A stretch of 64,000 bases of DNA from Flavobacterium fragile. GTDB taxonomy: Bacteria > Bacteroidota > Bacteroidia > Flavobacteriales > Flavobacteriaceae. The notes beneath the pieces were generated by a model. That model was not told the origin of the DNA, searched no databases, and was given only the letters and a program-made list of their open reading frames with translations. Position numbers and translations under genes: made by a program. The DNA lies in the NCBI RefSeq assembly GCF_023634865.1, contig NZ_JAMLJN010000002.1, positions 1 to 64,000 on the forward strand. The letters are read 5' to 3'. This document shows positions 55,201 through 62,472 of this stretch, one piece after another. The number at the start of each line of letters is the position of its first letter. Position 1 is the stretch's first letter.

Positions 55201-55492
55201 TACCCGTGAAGGCTTTTCTTAAATTACATGTAAAATTTCCTATTCCTCCTGCTACAGAAGAAGAAGTAACCTTACTTGAACTAGAAGCCCTCCTTAACAT
55301 TAAACCTTTACCTGTTATGCCATATACATCTTCATTTCTTGATTCTACATATGTCCATGTAACAGAACCTTCTCCTACAAAATTAGATGAACTGTATGTT
55401 GATGTAGCATTTGAATTTGTGAAAGATTCTGTTCCCTGCCCCCACGACATCACTGCACACAACAATGTGAAAATTAGTAATTTTAATTTCAT
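49292..55492 (-). CDS. Giant multidomain surface protein with T9SS type C sorting signal
   Basis: A 2066-residue protein. A signal peptide ends VMSWGQ. Two choice-of-anchor D (ASPM/SPD-2/hydin-like) domains show FTIQNTGTADLNVGAI and the repeat ISIxNNDxNExPYxFxIxGTG; between them is a putative Ig domain (LPAGLSINTTTGVISGTP). Further on are a β-sandwich with DVWYKFTPTC (pre-peptidase-like), an IPT/TIG-like domain (ISPATGPAGTEVVIT), a lamin-tail domain (DLIIYEIFDEESGSGGTIVL, LSEYELFRDADNNP) and a large C-terminal region with NLIGNPYPSAI typical of type C proteins. The last ~75 residues (FVLRYTDVTLSNPD...IQIHNILGQLLF...VTLDNGVTITKKIIY) match the ChiA-like type C signal. It is exported by the T9SS; the ligand is unknown. 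Confidence 0.9.
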   Translation of the reverse strand: MKLKLLIFTLLCAVMSWGQGTESFTNSNATSTYSSSNFVGEGSVTWTYVESRNEDVYGITGKGLMLRRASSSSKVTSSSVAGGIGNFTCNLRKAFTGTGNRQVELFVNGISKGTSIAWDNTSVQTFVVNNINIAGNVIIEIRNITGNQVVIDDISWTAYTACTPPSTQATTFTSSAVTQTTATLGWARGNGNNVLVVARQGGAVNADPVSGTTYTANAAFGSGTQIGTGNFVVYDGAGTSINLTGLTAGANYHFAVYEYNTTGTCYHLTELTGNITTLVPSAPEINLQGNNTNIVSGALTATTANHTDFGSVSTVSGTMVRTFTIQNTGTADLNVGAISISGANASDFTVTSSPSATVVASNSTTFQVTFNPSADGVRTATISIANNDSNENPYTFAIQGTGVSAPTITSALTATGTQGAAFSYTIVATNTPTSYNATGLPAGLSINTTTGVISGTPTVSGSFTISISATNALGTDTQSLVLTVGTGPCLTQSTFSTLPSGWAGTNITYSAGEANFDANTGSLSTIVIANPQSLTFDLRRSTNTTAKSMIVEVSTTTQGGTYTSVATFDHNNTTSGGTTICTVDLSAYSSSSVVYIRFRKASLTTSPWYLSNVNVFCGAPSPEEISISGNGIEILDGDTTPVVTDNTYFGSELVGVGVTKTFTISSQGTAALTLGAITINGANASDFVVTSAPAPTVAAGSSTTFSVTFTPSALGDRNAEISIVNNDPNEDPYNFLIRGTGAEPTITVTPATLTALNYNEGSGPSASGSFVVSGQLLTSNLVVTAPTNYEISLAAASGFGSSITLTPTSRTVANTTIYVRLKAGLSAGLYNSEVIDVTSTGATAKTVTCSGRVFPPPPVNDVCSASIELFSNVAPISGSFINSSSESLDSYKDVWYKFTPTCTASYSFSVAGFSGDIDLHLYQTSCPSTTTSKIASSALSSDPEVLTYPLTSGITYYLRVYAFNTTAAMSDFTVAAATTGSLALTNAGSPAAASVSAGTPNYVVMGFTLNPTCASNYGVSTVTLTKDATSTVVSSDISNFRIFRDVNQNGIIDGTDISISTSGIPLANSMLFTLNGQSNVSGSKSYLLVADISPLAIAGRTIKVDLNPVSNIVTTIPISGSAIGTVQTIVAQSCTPVSIASISPATGPAGTEVVITASSGNLTGATASFNGLTATVISSSTTQLVVKVPLGATSGDLVISDAQPCYTGAYFEVISEVISDCEGSVSDLIIYEIFDEESGSGGTIVLYNGTTAPKDLSEYELFRDADNNPATSSYSNFMKVALPLTGILAPGQVAILKVSGSDCGPVATNNGELNGGFNEKDEFQLRLKSNGTVIDHVVAPLTVGYYLKRNPGSYTANPVYVATDWSYTDMGVDVNGDNECVTMGIPPTSIGRSPIITSQPSNVSAICGTLPAVLSVSAVEGYAGGRSLTYQWFYVAPGDTTWIAVTDGGLYSGATTNSLTISDVNPILGYQFYCQVKEDSAICYIATEAIKLTNLSPTTWDGTSWSDGTPTLLKPAVINGNYDTSLNGNIEACSLTVNPGFTARVTTGMYFNIQNEVTVLSGANLIINDDGSLVQINDASVNSGNIRYERTANEIHLSDYVYWSSPVQNFLVRNISPTTPAYYHWKWGTTAPNYNNGEGNWVAAYNDTMIPGKGYIVRAPNGFSNTLTQPWNVAFTGVPNNGLITPQVLRGTNRNLGTVGPDGSIRSRYGDNFNLIGNPYPSAISINAFLMENPFLDGFVNVWTHGSLPSVLNPDHFYDDYDANYTPNDYITINSVGVHSGPNAISYIAGGQGFFVEISEDTPDNNPVDTTVTFRNYMRSKTYHNHEFFRPSREESNSVPALSQSKNRIWLDLVGPTNVSHRILVGYVAGATNQRDRMYDAVVGYGSGQSFYSIIDNDIFKIQGKSLPFDVNDRIPLGVKVGTTGVHQIAIAYKDGLFLGNQNIYLEDLHLGVIHDLRATPYSFTASTGIINNRFVLRYTDVTLSNPDIQNNSDVYISTSEVIGIDAISYQIESIQIHNILGQLLFHKRQVNSGSFQISDLQKNNVPLIVQVTLDNGVTITKKIIY

Positions 55493-55612
55493 ATATAAAA
55501 TTTTATGTTATAGATTTGGCTTTTGTTAAATCTTTTCAGATTTATGTGGTAAATTTAAAATAATTTCTCAATAATCATAAAAAAAACGTATTAACAAATA
55601 ATTAATATTTTT

Positions 55613-56089
55613 TTGATTCCCCAAAAAACATATGTAAACCCTTCAGAAATACGAGCAAAAATGGAATATTATTGCGCGTATCAGGAGCGTTGTTACAAGG
55701 AAGTTGAAGAAAAATTATACTCTTTTTCGCTCAATTTAGCGGAAAAAGAAGCCATCTTAACTCATCTCATCGAACACAATTTCATCAACGAAGAGCGATT
55801 TGCAAAAAGTTTTGTTCGAGGCAAGCACAATTATAAGTTTTGGGGTAAAAACCGCATTGTAAACGAATTAAAATTCCGAAATATCTCATCGCGTATCATC
55901 ACAATTGCCTTAAAAGAGATTCCTGAAGAAACCTATTTAGAAAATTTCCACCTATTGTCCGAAAAACATTGGAACAGCATCACCGAACGAAAAGGGCAAA
56001 AGAAAAACAAAAAATTCGTAGATTTCTTACTTAGAAAAGGCTATGAAACACATTTGATTTATGAAAAGTTAAAGGAACTTGAAAAGTAA
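55613..56089 (+). CDS. recX: Regulatory protein RecX
   Basis: A 158-residue helical protein built of three-helix RecX repeats: MEYYCAYQERCYKEVEEKL, ILTHLIEHNFINEERFAKSF, WGKNRIVNELKFRNISSRII and the terminal LLRKGYETHLIYEKLKEL. RecX binds RecA filaments and modulates strand exchange. The start is a TTG at 55613; the next in-frame ATG (residue 17) would cut into the first helix. recA is not in the window. It is separated from thiL by about 100 bp with a TAnnTTTG element, so it is probably transcribed alone. Confidence 0.9.
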   Translation: MIPQKTYVNPSEIRAKMEYYCAYQERCYKEVEEKLYSFSLNLAEKEAILTHLIEHNFINEERFAKSFVRGKHNYKFWGKNRIVNELKFRNISSRIITIALKEIPEETYLENFHLLSEKHWNSITERKGQKKNKKFVDFLLRKGYETHLIYEKLKELEK

Positions 56090-56165
56090 AAGGTGTTAGA
56101 TAAAGGACGTTGGGTTTGTTAATGTTGCTTTTACCCTTTACCCAATTGCTTTCACCTAAAAAACC

Positions 56166-56173
56166 TATCTTTG
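56166..56173 (+). promoter_or_regulatory. Probable promoter of thiL
   Basis: TATCTTTG (-7 element) has a TTG at 56146-56148 upstream as the -33 element (17-base gap), 14 bases before the ATG. The transcript leader would be very short, and no TPP riboswitch is visible. Confidence 0.55.
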
Positions 56174-56187
56174 CAAAAAAATAATCC

Positions 56188-57234
56188 ATGTTAGAAGATA
56201 AAAATCAAAGCAGAACGAGTTTGGCTCAATTAGGTGAATTTGGCTTAATCGAACACTTAACTAAAAACTTTACGATCCATCAAGAATCAACTCTTAAAAG
56301 TATAGGTGACGATGCTGCAGTATTGAACTTTGGCGATAAAAAAGCAGTAATTTCTACTGATTTATTAGTAGAAGGCGTTCATTTTGATTTGGCTTACATG
56401 CCGTTAAAACACTTAGGATACAAAGCGGTTGTAGCAAATCTATCTGATATATGTGCCATGAATGCTACACCAACTCAAATCACGGTTTCGGTAGCGGTTT
56501 CGAATCGTTTTCCCTTGGAGGCTTTGGAAGAATTGTTTGAAGGAATTACGTTAGCTTCTAAAATTTACAATGTAGATGTAATTGGTGGCGATACGACTTC
56601 TTCTCAAAAAGGATTAATTATTAGTATAACTGCAATTGGTGAAGCAAATTTAGAAGATATCGTGTACCGAAATGGCGCAAAAGAAAATGATTTATTAGTA
56701 GTTTCAGGCGATATTGGTGCGGCTTATATGGGATTACAAGTTTTGGAACGCGAAAAACAAGTGTTTCAAGTAAACCCAAACAACCAACCGGTTTTAGACG
56801 ATTACACCTATTTAATCGAGCGACAATTAAAACCAGAAGCGAGAACTGACATCAAAGAACTTTTAGCAAAATTAGAAGTTAAACCAACTGCCATGATTGA
56901 TATTTCAGATGGTTTGTCGTCCGAGATTTTACACTTATGTAAGCAAAGTAATGTAGGTTGTAATTTATACGAAGAGAAAATTCCAGTTGACCCACAGTTG
57001 ATTAATGTGTGTGAAGAATTTAATTTAGACATCACAACCGTAGCGTTAAGTGGTGGCGAAGATTACGAATTGCTTTTCACTATTAAAATGGAAGATTTTG
57101 ATAAAATCAAAGGCAATCCAAATTTCACCGTAATCGGTCACATGGTTGCGGCTACCGAAGGAAACCATTTAATCACAAGAGCCAATACTAAGATTGAATT
57201 GAAAGCTAGAGGTTGGAATGCTCTTGAAAGTTAG
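56188..57234 (+). CDS. thiL: Thiamine-monophosphate kinase
   Basis: A 348-residue cytosolic enzyme that phosphorylates thiamine monophosphate to the cofactor TPP, the last step of the pathway. PurM/AIRS-fold motifs are GEFGLIEHLTKNF, SIGDDAAVL (38-46), STDLLVEGVHFDL, ANLSDICAMNATP, IGGDTTSSQKG, VSGDIGAAYMG and LSGGEDYELLFT. Length is typical. It is transcribed from its own promoter-like element after recX and ends at a hairpin shared with the converging glyS gene. Confidence 0.96.
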   Translation: MLEDKNQSRTSLAQLGEFGLIEHLTKNFTIHQESTLKSIGDDAAVLNFGDKKAVISTDLLVEGVHFDLAYMPLKHLGYKAVVANLSDICAMNATPTQITVSVAVSNRFPLEALEELFEGITLASKIYNVDVIGGDTTSSQKGLIISITAIGEANLEDIVYRNGAKENDLLVVSGDIGAAYMGLQVLEREKQVFQVNPNNQPVLDDYTYLIERQLKPEARTDIKELLAKLEVKPTAMIDISDGLSSEILHLCKQSNVGCNLYEEKIPVDPQLINVCEEFNLDITTVALSGGEDYELLFTIKMEDFDKIKGNPNFTVIGHMVAATEGNHLITRANTKIELKARGWNALES

Positions 57235-57250
57235 AATTTAGAATTTAGAA

Positions 57251-57280
57251 AACCCCGAATTTCAGATGAAGTTCGGGATT
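57251..57280. terminator. Hairpin between thiL and glyS
   Basis: AACCCCGAA / TTCGGGATT (one mismatch, 12-nt loop) is followed by TTTT towards the plus side. Confidence 0.6.
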
Positions 57281-57318
57281 TTGTCTTAAATCTTAATACT
57301 TAAATCTTAATACTTTAA

Positions 57319-58860
57319 TTACATTTTCATCAACCAGTTTCTCATTGAAACTTCGTTGTTGATAATATCGCGTAATTCTGAAATCTTTACTCTATCTTGT
57401 TGCATAGAATCTCTGTGACGAATGGTTACCGTTTCATCTTCTAGTGTTTGATGATCTACTGTAATACAAAATGGTGTTCCTAATGCATCTTGTCTTCTGT
57501 AACGTCTTCCTACGGCGTCTTTTTCGTCATAGGCTACGTTGAAATCCCATTTCAAATCATCGATAATTTTACGCGCTACTTCTGGTAAACCGTCTTTTTT
57601 AACCAATGGTAAAACAGCAGCTTTTGTTGGTGCTAATACCGAAGGTAAACGTAAAACTGTTCTAGTAGAACCGTCTTCTAAAACCTCTTCTTGTAATGAG
57701 TTTGAGAAAACCGCTAAAAACATTCTATCTAAACCAACCGAAGTTTCTACAACATAAGGCGTGTAGTTCGAATTGGTATCGTTATCAAAATATTGTAATT
57801 TTTTACCTGAATATTGTTCGTGCGCTTTCAAATCGAAATCGGTTCTCGAGTGAATTCCTTCTAATTCTTTAAATCCGAATGGGAAGTTGAATTCGATATC
57901 GGCTGCAGCATTGGCATAATGCGCTAATTTTTCATGGTCATGGAAACGATAGTTTTCTTTTCCTAATCCTAGCGATAAATGCCAATTTAATCGTGTAGTC
58001 TTCCAGTATTCGTACCATTTCATTTCTTCTCCTGGTTTTACGAAAAACTGCATTTCCATTTGTTCAAACTCACGCATACGGAAAATAAATTGTCTAGCTA
58101 CGATTTCATTTCTAAACGCTTTACCGGTTTGAGCAATTCCGAAAGGAATCTTCATACGACCCGTTTTTTGAACATTTAAGAAGTTTACGAAAATACCTTG
58201 AGCCGTTTCTGGACGTAGGTACAAATCCATTGCGTTTTCAGCAGAAGCCCCTAATTTAGTTCCGAACATTAAGTTGAATTGCTTTACATCGGTCCAGTTT
58301 TTTGAGCCACTTTCTGGACAAGCAATTTCTAATTCTTCTATTAAGGCTTTAACATCTGCAAGGTTTTCTGTTTCTAAAGAGCGCGCCATTCTTTCCAGAA
58401 TTTCCTGCTTTTTAGACAAATATTCCATCACACGAGGATTCGTTGTTTTGTATTGTTCTTCATCAAATGAAGCACCAAAACGCTCACGTGCTTTGTCGAT
58501 TTCTTTTTGTGCTTTTTGATTTAATTTTTCAGCATAATCCTCAATTAAAACATCGGCACGATATCTTTTTTTAGAATCTTTGTTATCGATTAATGGATCG
58601 TTAAACGCATCTACGTGACCAGAAGCTTTCCATGTGGTGGGATGCATCAAAATTGCTGAATCTAATCCTACAATATTTTCATGCATTTGCACCATGGATT
58701 GCCACCAATATTCACGGATGTTTTTCTTTAACTCCACACCATTTTGTGCATAGTCATAAACCGCACTTAAACCATCGTAAATTTCGCTCGACGGAAATAT
58801 AAATCCGTACTCTTTTGCATGCGAAACTACATTCTTAAAAATATCTTCTTGCTTTGCCAT
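57319..58860 (-). CDS. glyS: Glycyl-tRNA synthetase (α2 type)
   Basis: A 513-residue class II aminoacyl-tRNA synthetase charging tRNA-Gly. It is the single-chain dimeric type, not the α2β2 enzyme. Visible are YGFIFPSSEIYDGLSAVYDY, HPTTWKASGHVDAFNDPLID, motif 2-like GIAQTGKAFRNEI and FIFRMREFEQMEMQFF, and motif 3 YVVETSVGLDRMFLAVF. The C-terminal anticodon-binding domain reads LPSVLAPTKAAVLPLVKKDG and GTPFCITVDHQTLEDETVTI. A TACTTTTG element (minus strand) sits just before the ATG. Confidence 0.96.
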   Translation of the reverse strand: MAKQEDIFKNVVSHAKEYGFIFPSSEIYDGLSAVYDYAQNGVELKKNIREYWWQSMVQMHENIVGLDSAILMHPTTWKASGHVDAFNDPLIDNKDSKKRYRADVLIEDYAEKLNQKAQKEIDKARERFGASFDEEQYKTTNPRVMEYLSKKQEILERMARSLETENLADVKALIEELEIACPESGSKNWTDVKQFNLMFGTKLGASAENAMDLYLRPETAQGIFVNFLNVQKTGRMKIPFGIAQTGKAFRNEIVARQFIFRMREFEQMEMQFFVKPGEEMKWYEYWKTTRLNWHLSLGLGKENYRFHDHEKLAHYANAAADIEFNFPFGFKELEGIHSRTDFDLKAHEQYSGKKLQYFDNDTNSNYTPYVVETSVGLDRMFLAVFSNSLQEEVLEDGSTRTVLRLPSVLAPTKAAVLPLVKKDGLPEVARKIIDDLKWDFNVAYDEKDAVGRRYRRQDALGTPFCITVDHQTLEDETVTIRHRDSMQQDRVKISELRDIINNEVSMRNWLMKM

Positions 58861-58864
58861 AGTG

Positions 58865-58872
58865 CAAAAGTA
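58865..58872 (-). promoter_or_regulatory. Probable -7 promoter element of glyS
   Basis: The minus strand reads TACTTTTG, matching TAnnTTTG, 4 bases before the ATG. The mRNA would be leaderless or nearly so. Confidence 0.45.
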
Positions 58873-58908
58873 AAAATAGCTTTGGAATAAACGAAAGAAA
58901 TGATAATA

Positions 58909-58930
58909 AAAAAGTGAGGATTAACTTTTT
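58909..58930 (-). terminator. Hairpin after the small membrane protein gene
   Basis: AAAAAGT / ACTTTTT with an 8-nt loop lies 16 bases past the stop of the 58946-59170 gene, with TTATTATCA following on the minus strand. Confidence 0.5.
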
Positions 58931-58945
58931 ATGAAAATAAAACGA

Positions 58946-59170
58946 TTAATTCTCGTTCAATAAGAACTTATGTGTATTATTTTGTTGAAGGTTTTCAGGG
59001 GCATCGTAGTCTGTTTGATAGCTATTTTGAACTAAAGAATCGTTGAGCGATTTAATTTCTACTAGTCGGTTTTTCAAATCAGTTAATTCATGGTCTGATT
59101 TTACTCTAAAATCATCAAAATCAGCACGAATTTTAAAATATCGATAAGTTAAAAACATGAACAAACACAT
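58946..59170 (-). CDS. Small membrane-anchored coiled-coil protein
   Basis: About 74 residues from the ATG at 59170: a short hydrophobic start (MCLFMFLTYRYFKI), then a charged helix likely to coil (DHELTDLKNRLVEIKSLNDSL) and a polar tail. The same frame stays open about 20 further codons upstream (KKISIIIFKKNIFVISIVGIN) with no ATG, GTG or TTG, yet that stretch would complete a proper transmembrane helix. So either an unusual start (ATT) is used or the gene has lost its start. It lies between glyS and comF, divergent from comF, with a weak terminator. Function unknown. Confidence 0.45.
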   Translation of the reverse strand: MCLFMFLTYRYFKIRADFDDFRVKSDHELTDLKNRLVEIKSLNDSLVQNSYQTDYDAPENLQQNNTHKFLLNEN

Positions 59171-59279
59171 GTTGATTCCAACAATGGATATGACGAATAT
59201 GTTTTTCTTGAAAATAATAATACTGATTTTTTTGTAAATTTATTTTTTTATATTTTGGTTATTACAATTAATCGACAAC

Positions 59280-59963
59280 ATGCTAAAAAACCTGATAAAC
59301 TTAATTTTCCCAAAACTTTGTAGTGGATGTAAGAACTTGCTTCTCAAAAACGAGATAATTTTATGCAGCCAATGCATTCATGATTTACCTTTTACTCTAC
59401 ATCATAATTTATATCCAAACGAGGCCTCAAAAAAATTTGATGGTATTATTCCAATAGAATTCTGTTCGTCTATGTTGTATTTTCATCATGATGGAATTGT
59501 GCAAAACTTAATTCACGATTTAAAATACAGAAATCAACAAAAAATAGGAACGCTTTTAGGAAATTGGTATGCTAATGATTTAAAAACTATTCATGAAAAA
59601 TTTAATTTTACTGAAATAATACCTGTTCCGTTGCATTCGAAAAGACTTGAAGAGCGCGGGTATAATCAGGTAACCACATTTTGTGAAGCTATTGCAAAAG
59701 GCATAGAAATTCCTCTAAATTCTAATTTGTTGTTTAGAAATAGATATTCTAAAACGCAAACCCAAAAAGACAAAGAACATCGAAAAGAAGTTTCAAATGC
59801 TTTATTTGATGTAAAATTTACAAATCTTGACCACAACAAACACTTTTTATTAGTCGATGACGTTATTACATCTGGAGCTACACTAGAAGCATGCACAAGA
59901 GCCTTATTAAAAATACCTGATGCAAAAGTAAGCATCATAACTATGGCCTATACGCTTTCATAA
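59280..59963 (+). CDS. comF: ComF-family amidophosphoribosyltransferase-like protein
   Basis: A 227-residue protein. An N-terminal zinc-ribbon-like part has two CxxC pairs (LCSGCKNLL and LCSQCIHDL). A type I phosphoribosyltransferase fold follows, with IIPVPLHSKRLEERGYNQV and the PRPP loop FLLVDDVITSGATLEACT. ComF proteins act in late steps of natural DNA uptake, probably with PriA and DprA on incoming single strands. No other competence gene is in the window. The frame and start fit the family; the gene is monocistronic or joined to the downstream lipoprotein. Confidence 0.9.
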   Translation: MLKNLINLIFPKLCSGCKNLLLKNEIILCSQCIHDLPFTLHHNLYPNEASKKFDGIIPIEFCSSMLYFHHDGIVQNLIHDLKYRNQQKIGTLLGNWYANDLKTIHEKFNFTEIIPVPLHSKRLEERGYNQVTTFCEAIAKGIEIPLNSNLLFRNRYSKTQTQKDKEHRKEVSNALFDVKFTNLDHNKHFLLVDDVITSGATLEACTRALLKIPDAKVSIITMAYTLS

Positions 59964-59979
59964 AAATTAGTAAAAATTG

Positions 59980-59987
59980 TATGTTTG
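59980..59987 (+). promoter_or_regulatory. Probable -7 promoter element of the Ig-like lipoprotein gene
   Basis: TATGTTTG matches TAnnTTTG, 49 bases before the TTG start at 60037. It lies inside a longer open frame and supports the downstream start. Confidence 0.5.
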
Positions 59988-60036
59988 CACTAATTATAGT
60001 TGTTATTTTGTAACATCATTATTTAAATTAAATCCA

Positions 60037-61629
60037 TTGAAAAAAATAGCCTTTATATTAGCAAGTCTTTTGCTGCTTTCGAGTTGTGCTAAGCGAGGCA
60101 CCATCACAGGTGGCGCTAAAGACACTATAGCTCCTAAAATTATTTTTAGCAGTCCTGATAATTTTACTTCAGATTTTAAAGGCAATGAAATTAAAATTAC
60201 TTTTAATGAACTTATAAAAATCAAAGACATTAATAAACAATTGATTATTTCTCCACCAATGAAGAAACAACCTATAATTGTTCCTCAAGGGAGTGCAAGT
60301 AAATTCATTTCAATTAAAATTTTAGATACTTTACAACCGAACACAACCTACAGTTTTAATTTTGGCCAAAGTATTACTGATAACAACGAAGGAAATCCGT
60401 ATTCACAATTTAAATACGTTTTCTCAACAGGTAAATATATCGACTCACTGACGATAGTTGGCAAAATTAAAGACGCTTACGAACAAAAACCAGACAACTT
60501 TGTTAGCGTTATGCTCTATGATGCTGCAACTTTTAACGACTCTACTGTTTATAAAAAAACTCCTTTATACATTACCAATACCTTAGATAGTTTAAAAGCT
60601 TATTCACTTGAAAACCTTAAAGAAGGGACGTATAAAATTATTGCTCTTAAAGATAAATCAAACAATAATTTATACAATCCTGGGGTTGATAAGATTGGTT
60701 TTTTAGATTTTCCAATAACTATTCCAACCACTGAAATGTATGAGTTGGAATTATTTAAAGAAAAATTACCTTTCAAAGCTGAAAAACCTACACAAGAAAG
60801 CAATAACAAACTTTTTTTAGGGTACGAAGGAGACTTCAAAAACACTAAAATTTCGGCTTCCTACAACAATAAAGAAGTCCCAATTAAAATAGCTAAATTT
60901 CCTGAAAAGAATAAAGATTCTGTACTTATTTTTTACCCTAATGTAAAAATGGATTCCATCCAAATTTCGGTTAATAACGGGTCTTATCATAAATCTTTTG
61001 TTACGAAGCTTAAAGATTTAAAAGAAGCTGATTCGTTGTCTATTGAGAAGAAAACGGGCGGTATTCTTCCATACAGAGATTCATTTGTAATAAAATCTAA
61101 AACTCCAATCACTCAGATTGACGAGTCTAAAATCACACTTCGAAATAAAGATTCTGTATTGGTAAAATTAACTGCTAAAATTCATGATTTTGATCGAGAA
61201 ATATCGTTTGATTTCAAAAAAGAAGAAAACGAAAAATATACCTTAGAACTACTTCCTGGTGCCATAAAAGACTTTTACGAATCTACCAATGATACCCTAA
61301 AATACAATTTTAGCACGAAACAACTTTCAGATTACGGAAATTTGAAAGTAAACTTAATGAACACAAAACGTTTTCCTATCATTGTAGAACTTTTAGAAAA
61401 AGAAAACGTTTTATATCGCATGAGTTCTGCTACTGCAACAAGTTTTTATTTTGAAACTATAGAACCAAAATTATACACCTTAAGAATCATTTATGATGAC
61501 AACTCTAATGGTGAGTGGGATACAGGAGATTACTTAGCCAAAAAACAGGCAGAACAAATTATTTACTTTCCAAAACTCATCGATGTGCGAGCCAATTGGG
61601 ATGTGGAACAAGATTTTATTTTAGATTAG
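60037..61629 (+). CDS. Lipoprotein with Ig-like (Big_5) domain
   Basis: A 530-residue lipoprotein. The frame is open from 59977, but the signal sequence begins at the TTG at 60037 (KKIAFILASLLLLSSC, lipobox cysteine at residue 17), and a promoter element lies upstream of it. After CAKRGTITGGAKDT comes an Ig-like domain (about 28-125: PKIIFSSPDNFTSDFKGNEI, IKITFNELI, QPNTTYSFNFG, ITDNNEGNP). A larger β-rich body follows with DDNSNGEWDTGDYLAKKQAE near the end, a repeated feature of this Bacteroidota family. It is probably anchored to the outer membrane. The role is unknown. Its stop overlaps the converging nitrilase gene by 4 bp. Confidence 0.85.
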   Translation: MKKIAFILASLLLLSSCAKRGTITGGAKDTIAPKIIFSSPDNFTSDFKGNEIKITFNELIKIKDINKQLIISPPMKKQPIIVPQGSASKFISIKILDTLQPNTTYSFNFGQSITDNNEGNPYSQFKYVFSTGKYIDSLTIVGKIKDAYEQKPDNFVSVMLYDAATFNDSTVYKKTPLYITNTLDSLKAYSLENLKEGTYKIIALKDKSNNNLYNPGVDKIGFLDFPITIPTTEMYELELFKEKLPFKAEKPTQESNNKLFLGYEGDFKNTKISASYNNKEVPIKIAKFPEKNKDSVLIFYPNVKMDSIQISVNNGSYHKSFVTKLKDLKEADSLSIEKKTGGILPYRDSFVIKSKTPITQIDESKITLRNKDSVLVKLTAKIHDFDREISFDFKKEENEKYTLELLPGAIKDFYESTNDTLKYNFSTKQLSDYGNLKVNLMNTKRFPIIVELLEKENVLYRMSSATATSFYFETIEPKLYTLRIIYDDNSNGEWDTGDYLAKKQAEQIIYFPKLIDVRANWDVEQDFILD

Positions 61630-62390
61630 ATAATCATATAACTATCTCTATCGTTTAAAAAGTTGAATTTAGCTCTAGCTTCATTCTGTCTTGTCTTGTC
61701 TAATTCGATGATGAAAACACCTAATTCATCTTCACAATCTAAAATATTTTTTCCTAAATAATCAACAACATGTGAATGGCCTGGATAATCCATTTTGTTT
61801 GCATCTTCCCCTATTCTATTAACACCAATAGTATAACACATGTTTTCTATAGCTCGAGCTCTTAAAAGAGTATCCCAAGCACTTATTCTAGGAATTGGCC
61901 AGTTGGCTACATATAATAATAAATCATAGTCTTCTGTGTTTCTCACAAAAACAGGAAAACGTAAATCGTAACAAATTTGAAGGCAAATCTTCCAATTGTT
62001 GTAATTTACAATTACTTTCTCATTTCCTTTTGTATATACTTTATCCTCTCCGGCTAAAGTAAACAAATGACGTTTATTGTAGTATTGAACTTCTCCTGAT
62101 GGAAAAACAAAAACCATTCGATTGTAATAGTTATCGTTTTCTTTGATTACTAAACTTCCGGTAATGGCGCAGTTTTTTCTCTTAGCTAACTCTTTCAACC
62201 AAGTCATTGTTTCTCCTTCCATAGTTTCCGCTACAACCGATGGACTCATGGTAAACCCAGAAGTAAACATTTCAGGTAAAACAAATAAATCAAACGATTC
62301 CTCTTCATTTAAGAAATATTCTTCAATAAATTTTCGATTTACTTGTGGATTTTCCCAAGCTAATTTGGTTTGAAAAAGGGCTACTTTCAT
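61626..62390 (-). CDS. Nitrilase-superfamily amidase (ω-amidase/YafV-like)
   Basis: A 254-residue cytosolic carbon-nitrogen hydrolase. The catalytic triad is readable: E40 in LFVLPEMFTSGF, K106 in YYNKRHLF and C140 in CLQICYDLRFP. The pattern PEMFTSGF and YDLRFPVFVRN is that of YafV/Nit2-like ω-amidases, which hydrolyse α-ketoglutaramate or α-ketosuccinamate and repair side products of transaminases. Later motifs NWPIPRISAWDTLLRARAIE and GVNRIG also fit. It converges on the lipoprotein gene with a 4-bp overlap. Confidence 0.92.
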   Translation of the reverse strand: MKVALFQTKLAWENPQVNRKFIEEYFLNEEESFDLFVLPEMFTSGFTMSPSVVAETMEGETMTWLKELAKRKNCAITGSLVIKENDNYYNRMVFVFPSGEVQYYNKRHLFTLAGEDKVYTKGNEKVIVNYNNWKICLQICYDLRFPVFVRNTEDYDLLLYVANWPIPRISAWDTLLRARAIENMCYTIGVNRIGEDANKMDYPGHSHVVDYLGKNILDCEDELGVFIIELDKTRQNEARAKFNFLNDRDSYMII

Positions 62391-62418
62391 TGGATATTAA
62401 TTTGGTTTAAAAATACAA

Positions 62419-62450
62419 AAAAACGCATCCAAATAAATGAATGCGTTTTT
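62419..62450 (-). terminator. Intrinsic terminator of the sdh operon
   Basis: AAAAACGCAT / ATGCGTTTTT with a 12-nt loop, then TTTTTTTGTA on the minus strand, 23 bases after the sdhB stop. Confidence 0.85.
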
Positions 62451-62472
62451 ATTATTTTAAAGTTTCAATGAA

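Noticed and set aside
56090..56187. TPP riboswitch before thiL
   Set aside because: The promoter-like element lies 14 bases before the ATG; there is no room for the aptamer and no CUGAGA-type motif was seen.
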